Shown here in pieces: positions 1 through 11,705 of a stretch of 64,000 nucleotides of DNA. Location: the NCBI GenBank assembly GCA_963675135.1, contig OY776120.1, forward strand, positions 12,056,001 through 12,120,000, read 5' to 3'. The translations under genes were made by a program, and so were the position numbers. The notes beneath the pieces were generated by a model. That model searched no databases, had not been told where the DNA came from, and was given only the letters and a program-made list of their open reading frames with translations. Source of the stretch: Galeopsis tetrahit (Eukaryota > Streptophyta > Magnoliopsida > Lamiales > Lamiaceae). The number at the start of each line of letters is the position of its first letter. The stretch's first letter is position 1.

Positions 1-134
1 TATTTTTAATTAATATATAAATGTAGATTTTAGAGTGTGACTACATTTACTTTATCTCTTCATTCTAAAGTTGTGATTATATCTCATTAGTCTATCCCCA
101 CACGAGTTTAGATCACACATAAAATAAAGAATAA
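1..134. other. AT-rich intergenic sequence
   Basis: No gene or repeat recognised before the foldback element that starts near 135. Confidence 0.5.
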
Positions 135-1026
135 AGGGATTATATTTTTTTTAGTCCATTAAGTTACCACAATTTTGAATTTAGTTCATCAAGTTCCCAC
201 CTTTTGAATTTAGTCCATTCACTACTACATATTTGGCCTTGGAGAGCTTTTAAAAGAGCTCTCCAAGACCAAATATGTAGTAGTGATTAAGTTTCGATTT
301 ATTTTGATTTTGGTCTTGTTACCTGCTATAGCAGGTTTAACAGGTCATTTTTTAAAACACACCTCATAAAATGTTATACACACCCCAAATATGAAACACA
401 CCACGCTAAAATTTTAAAATTATTTTTTATTACTACACACACCCCCAACTATTTCCAATTTAATAAACTATCAAAAATAATTAAATTAAAAAAATAAGAA
501 TTCAAATTAATATGAAAAATATAAATAAAACCTATAAAAAATCGCTTAAATCTTTAAAAATTAAACAAAGCTAAAATAATTAATTTAATTAGTTTTTAAG
601 ATTTAGTTGATTTTCTACTATTTTTAAATTTTACTTAACCTTATTTTCGACATTTTTTATACAAGTTAGAACGCAAATAAAACATTAATAAAGCAATAGA
701 GTTTTAAATTTTTTTATTTTATTTTTCTTTTAAATACTTCTTTTATATTATATGAACCTACTAACATCCCATAAATTTTATATACACTCCAAACGTTAAA
801 CACAAAAATTTAAAAATCAAATATAGTAATAAAAAATGATTTTTAAATTTTAGTGTGGTGTGTTTAACATTTGGGGTGTGTATATCATTTTATGGGGTGT
901 GTTTTAAAAAATGACCTGTGAAATCTGCAGTAGCATGTAACTGGACCAAAATCAAAATAAATCGAAATTTAATGGACTAAATTGAAAATTGTGGTAACTT
1001 AATGGACTAAAAAAAATATAATCCCT
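135..1026. mobile_element. Foldback element, about 0.9 kb, with long inverted ends
   Basis: The left arm (from AGGGATTATATTTTTTTTAG) and right arm (ending in AATATAATCCCT) are inverted copies over roughly 190 bp. Both carry the AGTCCATTAAGTTACCACAA motif, a GATTTTGGTC stretch and an ACACACCCCA-rich inner part. The middle (about 430-840) is AT-rich with no coding potential, so this is a non-autonomous foldback element. No clean TSD was found; AAAATAAA occurs near both ends but is offset. The left arm is interrupted by a 66-bp hairpin (220-285) absent from the right arm. Confidence 0.75.
220..285. mobile_element. 66-bp CACTA-like hairpin MITE, TSD ATT
   Basis: A near-perfect palindrome that begins CACTACTACATATTTGG and ends with its inverse, finishing TAGTG. 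ATT lies on both sides (217-219 and 286-288). The matching position in the opposite arm of the host foldback element has a single ATT and no insert, which acts as an empty site. The CACTA...TAGTG ends and 3-bp TSD are typical of CACTA elements; the very small size is unusual. Confidence 0.75.
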
Positions 1027-1264
1027 AAAATAAATGTTATAGTAGATAAAATGTGATTATAGATATTTTAATATTTTATTGGAGTATAACATTTTTACGT
1101 GTCGCGTCAATTTCAGCATGACTCACCTATATATCCTTACCTATGTTTTTTTTTTTGAAAACACCTATGTTTTAGTGATAAAGTTTAAGGTATAGTGATT
1201 TTTGGAATTGTCAAATTCAAATTTTGTATTCTTAAAGTCTTGTAATACATTTTGAGTACCCTTT
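1027..1264. other. AT-rich spacer
   Basis: No feature recognised between the foldback element and the Mutator-like element. Confidence 0.4.
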
Positions 1265-2065
1265 TACTAAGAGGGGGCCTTCTAAGGACAGTCCAATGTC
1301 GCCTGGACTATCAACAGTCCAGTAATCTGAGCCATCAGATCTGAAATCTAATGGCTTATATTTGATGACCTGCTACCTGTTGCATTTGGCGTCGCAGAAT
1401 CCATCGCCTTGCATTGCACTTATTATCGTTTTTTGTCGCCCTATTACACTTTTAAATTAAATTTAATAATTTTAAATATATAATTATAAAATTACAAATT
1501 TATCCTCACATGATTAATAAAAAAAATAATTGATAATATAGAATCTTTATTTTAATTCTCATATCATTAATATTCATAATAAACAATAAATTATCTTTTT
1601 TTATTTGAATGAATTGAATTTTAGGTTAAATTATTAATTTAGTTGAATTTTTTATACAAATTTCTGTTTCGAGATCACAAAATTGGGCGCGGCTATTGTA
1701 TGTGCTATGGTCGTCGTCTATTCAGAATTCACAGAAAACCAGTTGTTACAATTTATGATCATGGAGTAATTGATATGTTTATGATCAGAAAATTAGCAAA
1801 TATACTTTATATAATCTAACAGAAAGAGATTCGTTTGAGTTTTTTAAAATCAGGAGAAAACCTACAAAATTTCATTCCGATCCCAAACACGTTCCAAAAA
1901 AACTCTCTGCACATCCGCTGCTCGATCAGTTAATTATGTAATTTATATTTATATTTTTTATTATTAGTATGCCTAAAAAGAAGTATTCTCAAATGGTTGA
2001 TAATTACTCCTAGTTTTTTTATGTGATATTGAGCATTCCTCTGATTGAACTTTTGATTTTTTTCT

Positions 2066-2322
2066 TACTCTGTTTTTTCTTTCTGCACAATCACATTAAC
2101 GCAGTATTCTCAAATCTCAATTTTTATTCTTATAAAATTTGTATGATTTCTATATGGTTATTGATTTATGAAATTTATTTGAAATTTACGAATTTTATTT
2201 ATGAATATAATAAGATTCTGACATTTATTAATTTTATTTTTAATGTATATTTTGCAGATATGTCTTCTGGTTATTGATTTATAAAAATTCTTACTCTGTT
2301 TTTTCTTTCTGCACAATCACAT
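2066..2322. repeat. Duplicated 33-bp block inside the Mutator-like element
   Basis: The block starting CTTACTCTGTTTTTTCTTTC (about 2064-2098) recurs at about 2290-2322, roughly 226 bp later, suggesting an internal duplication that has since diverged. Confidence 0.6.
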
Positions 2323-2324
2323 TT

Positions 2325-2380
2325 ATTATCTTAGGTATTATCATGATGACACAACTTCATCTAATAATACCTAAGATAAT
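2325..2380. repeat. Hairpin with 17-bp perfect arms
   Basis: ATTATCTTAGGTATTAT (2325-2341) is followed after 22 bp by its exact reverse complement (2364-2380). It lies inside the Mutator-like element and may be a small MITE or a foldback scar. Confidence 0.75.
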
Positions 2381-4036
2381 GATTTTGTCATTAAAAAGAA
2401 AAGACAAAAGACATCAATGGTGTGGATTAATTTTGAGGAATTTTTTGTTCATTCATTATAAAATTTCATTATAAAATTTCAGCATGTTTTATAATATTTT
2501 ATAATATTTTAGGGGGCTCAACATGAAGATGAGATTATTTTGAAAAATTGATGTATTTTTTAGTTGTAATTGTTGAAAGAACATTCTGTTATTATTTTTT
2601 ATTTGAACATTTGTTATTACTCACGCACAATTCAAGAAATTGGCTGTTCAATTTGGTTATTTTCTTTGATAAAACAATTGGGCTGCCCACTTTTAATTAA
2701 ATGCTAGCCCAAAACATTCTCCACTTTTAATTAAATGGGCTAACATTGTTGGCCCAAAAAGTCTCCACTTACTCGGTTTGCTCTCGATCACAATTTCTTT
2801 TTTTTTTTTGACGTAAAGGAGGGACAATGTCACAATGGGCAACGTAGGACTGTTAGCGCCCGTAAAGAATTCAAATAAATTTATAATATATTTTAAGTTT
2901 AATTTGTCAATTAAAAAAAATATTTGAAACATGTACTCCATAGTATAAATTTGTAAATTTGTTATTCATTTGAATCTAGGTAAATATTTTTCAATACACT
3001 CTTAACTCTAGAGGGCTGCAACATATAATTGTCTATGCATGAACATGTTTCAGAAGGTACACACTACACACCTACCATGAAAAGAGACTGACCTTTAACT
3101 TTTATTTATCGTCATTGCAAAAGACAATAGAATAAGAAATTATCTTATTCGAAACTTTATGGGAGCCGTGTCATCGAAACACTCAATATTATTCTCAAAA
3201 TAAAAACTTTACTACCAACATTCCTTCCAAAATAAAAATGTGTCCTCAATAATGTAATTTTCAAGTCTGGTAACAATCAATCTAGTTACATTATACAAAT
3301 CGGACATTAGGTCAATGTTCGTAAGCAACATTATATGGACACATAATTTTTAGAACTAATCGATGGTCTGATCATGACGTTTTCCTATAGTTCCATTCAC
3401 ATTTTCTAAAGTTTTTTTATTCTGATTTCACCAAAATTCTGCTTTCCAAAACATAGTTTGAGAATGACGTTTTAACACTTTGGAAAAAATAAAGTGTTTA
3501 TTTCTACTAATTTATGAACAGTGTCGCCATGAGACTATCTCACTTTGAATAAGATAAGTGTTTATTCGTACTAATTACTGTTAATGGTATTACTGATTAC
3601 AATTTATGGTATTACTCGTTATTACTTATTGTATTAACGACTATAATAAAATCATACATATAATATTATTTTGTATTAAAATTAAAAAAAAAATACACAT
3701 GAAAAAATGGAAAATAAAAAAAAAAGTAAAAGGAAAAAATACGAAGAAATTAAAAGTTTGGAATAAAAACTGAAAATGGGAGAAAAAGAGGAAAGGGAAG
3801 AAAACTTAGAAAGAAAAAAAATCAAGATTTTTGCCTAATTTCGATAGTTTTTTTTTAAATTATGTTTTACGATTTTTTTCTAAAAATATGGATGACTTGA
3901 TGGTGAATCGACGGTAACTCGGTAATGACTTGACTACAGATTGTAAATATACAAATTAAGGTTGATTTTATTATATTTTGTGTAAATTAATAAAAGGATA
4001 ATATAGTATTTTAAATGTAATTACTTTTTTAAAAAT

Positions 4037-4745
4037 ATTTTTGGGGTGAACTCATAAAATGAGGGGTGTAGATAAACGTGGTAAAAAATAATAATTTAGG
4101 GGTGAACTCATAAAATGAGCGGGTGCACATACCCGCGATAAAAAATGATTTGGGGGTGAACTCCTAAAATGAACGGGTGCAGATAACCGTAGTAAAAAAA
4201 GATTTGGGGTGAACTCATAAAATGAGGGGTGTAGATATTTTAGGGGTGAACTCATAAAATGAGCGGGTGCACATAACCGTGATAAAAAAGAATGATTTGG
4301 GGGTGAACTCATAAAATGAACGGGTGCAAATAACCGTAGTAAAAAAAATGTTTTTTGGGTGAACTCATTAAATGAGTGGGTGTAGATAAAATATAAATAA
4401 AAAATTAAAATTGGTGTGTACCGGTATCTTGCATGTACTCGAGTATCACCCTACAAATTAGGGTTGATTTTATTATATTTTGTGTAAATTAATAAAAGGA
4501 TAATATAGTCCTTTAAATGTAATTACTCCATTTAAAAAAAAAAACTTCTGAGGTGAACTTATAAAATGAGCAAGTACAGATAACCGTGGTAAAAAATAAT
4601 TTTGGGTGAACTTATAAAATGAGCGATTGCAGACAACCATGATTAAAAAATGATTTGGGGTGAACTCATAAAATGAGCGGGTGCAGATAACCGTAGTAAA
4701 AAAATAATTTGAGGGTGAACTAATTAAATGAGTAGGTGTTGATAA
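4037..4745. repeat. Degenerate minisatellite, about 60-bp unit
   Basis: Repeated units of the form GGGGTGAACTCATAAAATGA, then GCGGGTGCAGATAACCGTGG, then an A/T run. There are about six units at 4037-4385 and more at about 4550-4745, separated by AT-rich sequence. A block beginning TTAGGGTTGATTTTATTATA also occurs twice (about 3955-4030 and 4455-4530), so a larger segment was duplicated. Short open frames here are periodic artefacts of the repeat. Confidence 0.75.
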
Positions 4746-5018
4746 AATATAAATAAAATAATAATTTAATTCTATTTAAAAAATCTAATTTTACGTTCGT
4801 ATTGTTTAATCTAAATAATAATATTATTAATTTTAATAAAGGATAAAATAGTAAATAATAAAATAAAATTTAAATAATTATTTTAAAATATTAAAAAAAG
4901 GCAACAGGTATCAAGTTAGGGCGATACGGAGGGCGACACAGAGCGATGCAATTTGACATCCGAACTATTAATAGTCCAGGCGATACAAAAACTATCCTAA
5001 GAAAATCCCTACTAAGAG

Positions 5019-5560
5019 TAATATATCAATTCCTTTTACTGTTCAAAAAACAAAAAAAAAATTGCAAAAGGAAATTCTCAATTAAAATGAGTATTACGAG
5101 GATAGATGTAGGGATAATTAAGTTACGAAGAATCGTGAAATAAAGTTAAAAGGATAAATATTTTAAAATAAAGCATAAGTACAAAAGCGATAAATAAAAC
5201 GATAGTGTTAATTAATTTAATATTCTCAGACAATTGTTTCACATTAGGACAATCCCTAAAATTATTATGGTGACATAAACTTTCAACGTTCTTTTTCTTT
5301 TTTTTGAGGGGAGCTTTCAACGTTCTTGAATATGCGTATACATCTTCATTACGTGGAAACGAATTAATGAAGAATCGTGATTCATGCCAAGCATGCGTTG
5401 GACTTATTATATTTTTTTCAATGTTTAATTGCAATAGCAGTAACATAAGAATTTCAACAATAATTCAGTAGTTGGGTAAGACTTTATCAAAATTAACGTG
5501 TATTTCTTATTACATAAAAATTTATATACAATATTGCACACATATCTATGATTCGTGCAA
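5019..5560. other. AT-rich intergenic sequence
   Basis: No gene or recognisable element. Short open frames on both strands have no coding character. Confidence 0.4.
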
Positions 5561-5679
5561 TTTGATCCATTCTACTTGATTTATGCGTTGCATTTCTTCT
5601 ATCAGGAAAAAAGGAATTATTTGATCCATTCTACTTGATTTATGCGTTGCGTTTCTTCTATCAGGAAAAAAAAAATTCC
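5561..5679. repeat. Two-copy tandem repeat, period 59 bp
   Basis: TTTGATCCATTCTACTTGAT starts at 5561 and again at 5620. The two units are nearly identical over their length and end in an A run of different length, so the duplication is recent. Confidence 0.8.
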
Positions 5680-5689
5680 TTTAGAAAAT

Positions 5690-6559
5690 CTGATCGTGTG
5701 GCTGTCAATCAATTTTGTTCAAATTTTTAATTTGCTAGTCACAAAATAAGGTGGAGAAATTATTATTATTATTATTATTATTATTATTTTAATGAATTGT
5801 TGAATGAGAAAAGGTGAACAATAATACCACACACGGATGTATTCCAATTAATTGTTGATGATTATGTCTTTGTAATTGTAAAGATCGATAAACTATTCAA
5901 TTTTTTATTTTGTGGTGAACTAATGAATGATCAATGTAGCTTTGTAGATGAACAATATGAATTTTGTTCGTGTTTTCAATTATTATTTTTTGTCTTTTTA
6001 TTTATGCGTAACTCATTTTTCTCTGTAAAGTAATACACTTATAGTTATATATTAATTCAGTTTTCAATACATTTCATATGTTACTTTAAGAACAAATATG
6101 TACTCCGTATTACTCAAAAGCCAATTATGTGTTACTTAAAATATATTTGTCTGTACAATAACATATACTTGTCTCTATAGTAACCCAAATATGAAACAAG
6201 TTTTTCTATTTGCATTTTGCGTGATATTTTTTTTTTAAAGATCTGTTTAGTCTGATGACTCGCAAAAGATCGAGTGGTTTTGGCTTCTCCTTAAATTAAA
6301 TGTACCATTATTTAATTTCATGTGAAAATTCAATTAAGTATTATTTTTTCTTACATTAACATGTTAATATTTTTATGGTAACATAGTTCTGGATAAGTTT
6401 TTTCTTTTACGCAATTTTTTTTTAAGATTTGTTTAACCTGATATAACCGGCAAAAAAATAGTAAATTTCCGACCCTTCTTCAAATATACTAATAATTTAT
6501 GTGAAATATTTCACATAAGTGTTCATCCTTCTATTATAAATTACACAACTCCAATTGTA

Positions 6560-6560
<1 letters not shown>
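5690..6560 (+). repeat. Unclassified dispersed repeat, copy 1
   Basis: Matches, in inverted orientation, sequence at about 30415-31260. Shared landmarks in the same order are a GGTGGAGAAAT / GGCGGAGAAAT motif, ACAATAATACCA followed by AATTAATTGTTGATRATTAT, CGTGTTTTCAATTATTATT, several TGTTACT-type motifs, and an ACCGGCAAA / ACCGGTCAAA motif followed by a CGACCCTTC / TGCCCTTCC stretch. Homology spans roughly 0.8 kb with many substitutions. No terminal repeats or TSD were identified, so the class is unknown. A TTA microsatellite (about 5758-5790) has expanded inside it. Confidence 0.65.

Positions 6561-6598
<38 letters not shown>
6561..6598. repeat. AT dinucleotide microsatellite
   Basis: Uninterrupted AT run of about 34 bp. 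Confidence 0.9.
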
Positions 6599-6599
<1 letters not shown>

Positions 6600-6600
<1 letters not shown>

Positions 6601-8464
6601 CGTGTCCTCTCTCTCTATAAAGTCGCCCATTGGAGTGGATTAAGTCTCTAACTTTATTAATTTCCTGGCATTATATGAAAAAATTGTAATTTATCTTGTA
6701 AATGCGTGAATACACTTTTGTTTGTTTCACTTTCACACTTTGTATAAATAGGACACAAATGCTATTTCTGTGTGATATATTTTTTTAGAACAATAAAATG
6801 TTGTTTTAAGCTCTCAATAACCGTCTTTTCCCTTTTCTGATTTTGTTATGAAAACAACTATAATTTGCTGAGTTTTAACATTATATTGCTACATTTTGCA
6901 CGAGTTTACATTATATATCCGAATCTCATTAATACATAACATAATTATTTTACAGCCAATTGATAAATAAATTATATACTCCACGAAGCCTCAATTGTAA
7001 TGCTGGTTATTAATAAGAAATAAGTATCTAAAATATTCATTTAGAATATATGATTGTATATAATTAAGATTTTGTATATCCTTGAGATTATGTAGATCTT
7101 TTCGTATTGAAATTTTGTAATCAGTATACATTAGGACATTTTCTTTTAAAAATTAGGTGTGCGAGGAAAGTCTACAATTTTAAAGTTTTTGATGAATAGT
7201 AAAAGTGTGTTTCTTTTAGAATTTTAATAGAGTGAAATATTATTTTATGTAAAATAAATTGATGGGTGAGTTATTTTATAGTGTATAGTTTGTATTGAGA
7301 AATGTAGTATGTTTAGAGGTAATATTTTAGATGTGGAATGAGAAGGTAAGATTTGAAATCCAAGATTTAAAATAAGATGAATATAGTAAAATTTTAAGTT
7401 CGTCCGTGTGAATTTTGACAAAAACATATCCTTAGAAATTTACCTATCAATATAATCATTAAATTTCCACCATTAGATACGTGTCTATAGTTTTTACACA
7501 TCACAAAAACGTATTTCATCATCACGCATAACGTACATTATTATTTATATTTTAAAATGATTGTTAAAGTGAAATCGTAAAAATATTGTCAATTAGCCCG
7601 TGTTACAAATTGTATTTAAAAACCAATAATTTATTAATAATGATAATGAATCCTGAGGGCACCAGCCTGGAAATTGGTGTTAGTTACAATTAGTAAGCTA
7701 TTCATTCATGATTTTCGCCGCACGATCCGAAACCCGTTTTAAATTCGGGTCTATGGATATGCATCCACTCAAATGTTATGTGGCGACACGTTTGCGTTAA
7801 CTTTCCATATTTCGCTGCCAACTTTTGTCGCGGTCAAATTGTTGCCCCTTCACTTCTTTTTCGGATCAACTGGCTTTTATTTATTTTCACCTTTTTTTTT
7901 TAAATATATAATTTGTTTTTCCATTAGTTTTCTTCTTCTAAAAACGAGTTATATCCAACCACATAAATATAACAAAAAAATAATCCTCTGTGGTCGGGAC
8001 TATTTAATTGACCTCGACGGTGCTGGCCCACGCACCATTGCCAACCACGTGTCACCTATTTTAATTATTTCCCGTGAGATGACATAATTACACCATATAA
8101 ATATGAATACATACATAAAAGCTGTACATATACATAAATATTGATCTTATGTTAAAATGGTACAAAATTAATAAGTCTATTTAATTAATATATTAATACA
8201 TTATTCACTTTTTACTTTAAACATTTATTCTATACATTAACTAGCATAATATTTGTGATTATGATAAAATAGTGGAGTTAATACGTTCTCTAGTCAATAA
8301 AAAATAAGTCTCAATATTTGTTTCCAATTTGTTGGGCGATTCGTAGCAAACCTTTAATTTGCAAGCAGAAAAGATTTGTTTTACCTTTCGGATATTGTTA
8401 AAATTTATCCGGGCCAGCTATTTCGAATAAAATAATATTTAATTATATATTCGTTGGCTAGCTG
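6600..8464. other. Intergenic region upstream of the uniporter gene
   Basis: AT-rich, no coding region recognised. It becomes less AT-rich around 7720-8070. Its proximal part should contain regulatory sequence for the gene at 8597. Confidence 0.4.
8046..8051. promoter_or_regulatory. G-box (CACGTG) upstream of the uniporter gene
   Basis: A palindromic CACGTG within CCACGTGTC, about 550 bp upstream of the start codon. This ABRE-like core binds plant bZIP/bHLH factors; activity here is inferred only. Confidence 0.4.
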
Positions 8465-8472
8465 TATAAATA
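8465..8472 (+). promoter_or_regulatory. TATA box of the uniporter gene
   Basis: TATAAATA, about 125 bp upstream of the start codon at 8597, which would put transcription start near 8500 and give a 5' leader of about 100 nt. Confidence 0.65.
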
Positions 8473-8596
8473 GGTTCTCTCGCGCAACAGATTTCCATCG
8501 TGGATTAATTCACATTAGCCAACTTTTCCAAACCAGTTCTTCTTTCCATAATTATCTCTCAACCAAAATATCCATTCAGTATTGATTTTTTCATCA

Positions 8597-10246
8597 ATGG
8601 CGTTGAAGAAATTATTAGATCAACGCTTTTGCAGCATATCCAGAATCGCCACCTCCGCCATAACTAACTGCTGCGTTTCCTCCCCGTCCACCGCCGCACA
8701 TTCCAAGGCTTTAAATCGGACGTCGCCGAGAAAACTCGCCCCCGATCCCTTCGATGACGGAGTATTCCGCCGATACCTCCACCGCCAATCGTCGGCGTCC
8801 ACCTCACTGCCGTTCCTTCCGACCGGGGAAAAGCTTCTGGAGAAGCTCCGGGGAATGGACATTGCCAGAGATCGGATCACGCTACGCGGATTGAGTCCTG
8901 CGACGACGGCGGAGGAAAAAGGGGAGCAGTTGGATCGGAATCTGACGGTGAAGGATGCCGTTAAGATTCTCAAACTTTCCCAACTTGAATATATTAAATC
9001 GAGGCTGAGGCAAGTCGGAGAAGATCGCGTTTCGTATTCGGAGTTCCTCGAGGTTTGTTCGAAAGACTGCTCGAGCGTCGATCAAGCGATGGAATTCGCG
9101 AAAATGCTTGAACATTCGGGAAGCGTGATTGTTCTCGGAAATATCGTGTTTCTCAGGCCTGAACAGGTTGGTTTTCCAATAATACCCTTTAATTTTTCCA
9201 TTTTATCTTAAATGACGTGGATATATATGAGTATGATCTTCACTGCAAATTTGTGATTGATTGTTGGAGTTGTACATATTTTAAATCTAAACCAATTTGA
9301 TTAGTGTAATAGGATTTAGTAATGAATAAGATTATAAGTTTGGTTTCCTTTTCCAATTTTTGATTTGGTGACTACCGAGAACTGATTAGCTTTTTTGTTT
9401 ATTATGTGTGTGCCTTTTTTCACAGGAAATTGAATGTTTGGGGTCGACCAACTCATCAGTGCAGATTACATTCACAAAATAAATAACAAAAAATTTACCC
9501 CTCTTCACCCTTAAAAATAAATAAATTAATTAACAGATTAAAATATCCTTTTTTCGTGTAGACTAATCATCTTTCATCTTTAACTAGTGATACCATTTTA
9601 TAAACGTGCACGAATGATATATATAAGGGATCTTAAGCCCATTTTTGCAGTCCTTTTTTTAGAACAATTAATTTATTATAAGGTAGTAGGGTAGACACCT
9701 ATAGTGAGGGGCCACGACAAACATTCAAAAAACATCGTTTGATTTTTAACTAATACTCCATTTTTTTCTGTTATACAGCTAGTGAAAGCCATGAGAGGGT
9801 TAATCCTCCCTATACCTTCACCACTGAGCCCTGATGATCCGATAATGAAAGAACTGGAAGCAATGGAGAAACACAAATCCTCAATTGACATGAGGGCCAA
9901 ATTCCTGGTTCAACGTGAACTGTGGTGTGGATTGGGTTATCTGGTTATCCAAACAGCAGGGTTCATGAGGCTAACATTTTGGGAACTAACATGGGATGTA
10001 ATGGAACCTATATGCTTCTATGTCACTTCCATGTACTTCATGGGCTGCTACGCCTACTTCTTAAGGACGTGGAAGGAGCCGTCGTTCGAAGGGTTCTTCC
10101 ACAGCCGGTTTAGCGCCAAGCAGAAGCGGTTGATGAAGGCTCAGAGTTTTGACATTCAGAGGTATAATGAGTTAAAGAAAGCTTGTTATCCTCCTAACGT
10201 AGTGCCGGAAAGTGACGTCACAATTACTTCTCCGGCAATTCAATGA
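8597..10246 (+). CDS. MCU: Mitochondrial calcium uniporter pore subunit (MCU family)
   Basis: Two exons, 8597-9166 and 9779-10246, joined in phase 0, encode about 345 residues. The product should form the Ca2+-selective pore of the inner mitochondrial membrane. The N-terminus (MALKKLLDQRF, then a Ser/Thr/Arg-rich stretch) looks like a mitochondrial targeting peptide. A matrix domain with charged helices follows (about 70-235). The first membrane helix is at about 238-258, and the selectivity-filter motif WDVMEP at 262-267 leads into the second helix (about 268-288). WDxxEP with its acidic residues is the hallmark of the family, and the length fits plant MCU proteins. An upstream in-frame TTG is not the start: the ATG at 8597 begins the targeting peptide and lies 125 bp after a TATA box. 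The frame is intact with a normal GT-AG intron, so the gene is probably functional. The exact paralogue cannot be assigned. Confidence 0.93.
9167..9778 (+). other. Intron of the uniporter gene
   Basis: 612 bp, AT-rich, starting GTTGGT after a CAG exon end and ending TTATACAG. It falls between codons 190 and 191, just before the region leading to the pore helices. No nested element was recognised. Confidence 0.88.
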
Positions 10247-10476
10247 CCTGAAATTGGGTCACGAAATAATTAATGTATTTAGAAGGGTCGGGGGAATTGA
10301 AATCTAGATATGCGAGTACTGTTGTATTAATTTTTGGCGGCTACTGTTCAATTAATGTACAGTATATAGTTTGTAGAGACTTATGAGGTTTTGTTTATTT
10401 TAAATTACATATATGTTGTATGCACTATAAACGGGTTGATTCGGATGTGGACTATTAGCTAGTACGATACAAACAT
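10247..10476 (+). other. 3' flank / probable 3' UTR of the uniporter gene
   Basis: AT-rich sequence between the stop codon and the start of retrotransposon-derived DNA. No canonical AATAAA was found, which is common in plants. Confidence 0.4.
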
Positions 10477-11147
10477 GTATAATTAAACGGGGGTTATTAC
10501 GTGTTTACGTGGATTAAAGTGATGATTTGTGATGAACTTGATGAAGAACTAAACAAGAAAGATCAAGAACAAGAAATAGCTTCTTGGAGAAGCTAAAAGC
10601 TTGAGAGTTTGGGAGTGTTTATTGCTTTGGGTAGGGAGATTTTGTGGAATTCTCACTTGTGTTACAAATGAGCCCAAATGGGCATTATATACTGCTTTTC
10701 AAGGGCTGCCCGCCCTTTACACGTGGTGCCTTCAGATTTGACCTTCATTCTGCCCGAAAAGGTGATTTGATGGCGCATTTAATGCTAAACCGCCTTAGGT
10801 GCTCGTCCTCGCCGAGATGCCGAGGAGATGGGCTATGGTGGTCGCCGAAGGACCTTCGAGGAGTGTGGTCGCCACGCTCCATGCTGTCTCCCAAGACTTC
10901 AATACTTAAACTTCTGTTAACTAAGAATAGGCACGTGCTCGCCACACATTTGGGCGAGCAGCTAACTAAGACAGTGCTCGCCAACATCTTTGGACGAGCA
11001 CTTAAATATATTAAATACATTAAATCTATTACATTTTCTTGGTCTTGTTGACTAGTCGTCGCACGACTTTGTTGACTGGTCCTCGCCACGTAAGATGGTG
11101 ATTAGGATTGACTTGTCAAAGATTGACCTCTTTGACTAGGTATAACA
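10477..11147 (-). mobile_element. LTR of a Tat-like Ty3/gypsy element, minus orientation
   Basis: On the minus strand the LTR starts TGTTATACCTAGTC at 11147, next to a purine-rich tract (11148-11165) that looks like the polypurine tract before a 3' LTR. It has a TATA-like box at about 10685-10692 and a transcribed-leader-like stretch rich in CTCTCAA and CTTCTCCAAGAAGC motifs, similar in style to Tat-lineage LTRs. The left end is uncertain (TGTATAATT at 10477 is one candidate). The far LTR is missing, so no TSD can be tested. Confidence 0.6.
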
Positions 11148-11165
11148 TTTGCCCCCTGGTCGCCT
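11148..11165 (-). other. Polypurine tract next to the minus-strand LTR
   Basis: Read on the minus strand: GGCGACCAGGGGGCAAA directly before TGTTATACC. This is the expected place for plus-strand priming upstream of a 3' LTR, supporting minus orientation. Confidence 0.55.
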
Positions 11166-11705
11166 TACTTCGTATTCGTAGAATGGTAAGGCGAGCAGTT
11201 CGATCGTCTTTTCCGATGGTGAAAATGGTTCTCGACAACATAATCAATTTCGAGATCCTGATGACGTGAGATGGAGGCGGCCGCCTCGTTTCCTACGCCG
11301 AGCACGCCTTCCGAGGCACTTTTGATGACGTATGATACGACTTGTGTCAGGCGCGTGGACGGCGCTCGAATTTTGAGAAGCGCGCGTGGGGCGCGTGCCG
11401 ACCTCAAAGGTCGCGCCACTCTCCGAACTCGATTTCGGAAATGGCCCCAAATTTTTGGAAAATTACGGATTTTACCCCGTTTTTTGCACTTTAGTCCCTG
11501 CACGAATTTCGCCTATAAATAGGACCTTCCCCTTCATAAAAATACTTTTCCCTTCTGCAAATTTTCGAACTTCTTCAAGTTTCCGTCCAAGCTTAAAACT
11601 TCGAGCTTTTCCGGCGTGTTTTGCGGTGGTTTTCGATCGGCAACAAGGTAAAAACAACATATTTTCTTCTTTAAAACTCTATTTTCCCCCATTTCTTAAG
11701 AAAAA
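11166..11705 (+). other. Promoter and leader region of the retrotransposon extra ORF
   Basis: GC-richer than its surroundings and without a convincing ORF; open frames on both strands are short. A TATA box lies at 11514-11521 and a CT-rich leader precedes the ATG at 11706. Confidence 0.5.
11514..11521 (+). promoter_or_regulatory. TATA box upstream of the extra ORF
   Basis: TATAAATA in GCCTATAAATAGGACC, about 190 bp upstream of the ATG at 11706 on the strand opposite the LTR promoter. It could drive the ORF independently of the LTR. Confidence 0.55.

Larger units (their letters stand above)
1274..5009. mobile_element. Non-autonomous Mutator-like element, 3.7 kb, 9-bp TSD
   Basis: The 9-bp sequence TACTAAGAG occurs at 1265-1273 and 5010-5018. 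The ends are imperfect inverted repeats: GGGGCCTTCTAAGGACAGT at the left and, read inward, GGGATTTTCTTAGGATAGT at the right. Both are followed by a GTCGCCTGGACTAT-type motif or its near match. Subterminal parts also correspond (CTACCTGTTGC on the left, GGCAACAGGTATC on the right). A 9-bp TSD is the mark of Mutator-like elements. No transposase ORF is visible, so it depended on an enzyme in trans. The interior is AT-rich with a hairpin, a repeated block and a degenerate tandem array. Confidence 0.8.

Noticed and set aside
4052..4312. 86-codon minus-strand frame with repeated HFMSSP-like units
   Set aside because: It follows the 60-bp minisatellite of the Mutator-like element and has no coding character beyond the repeat period.
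8620..9115. Minus-strand frames opposite the first uniporter exon
   Set aside because: Shadows of a clear coding exon.
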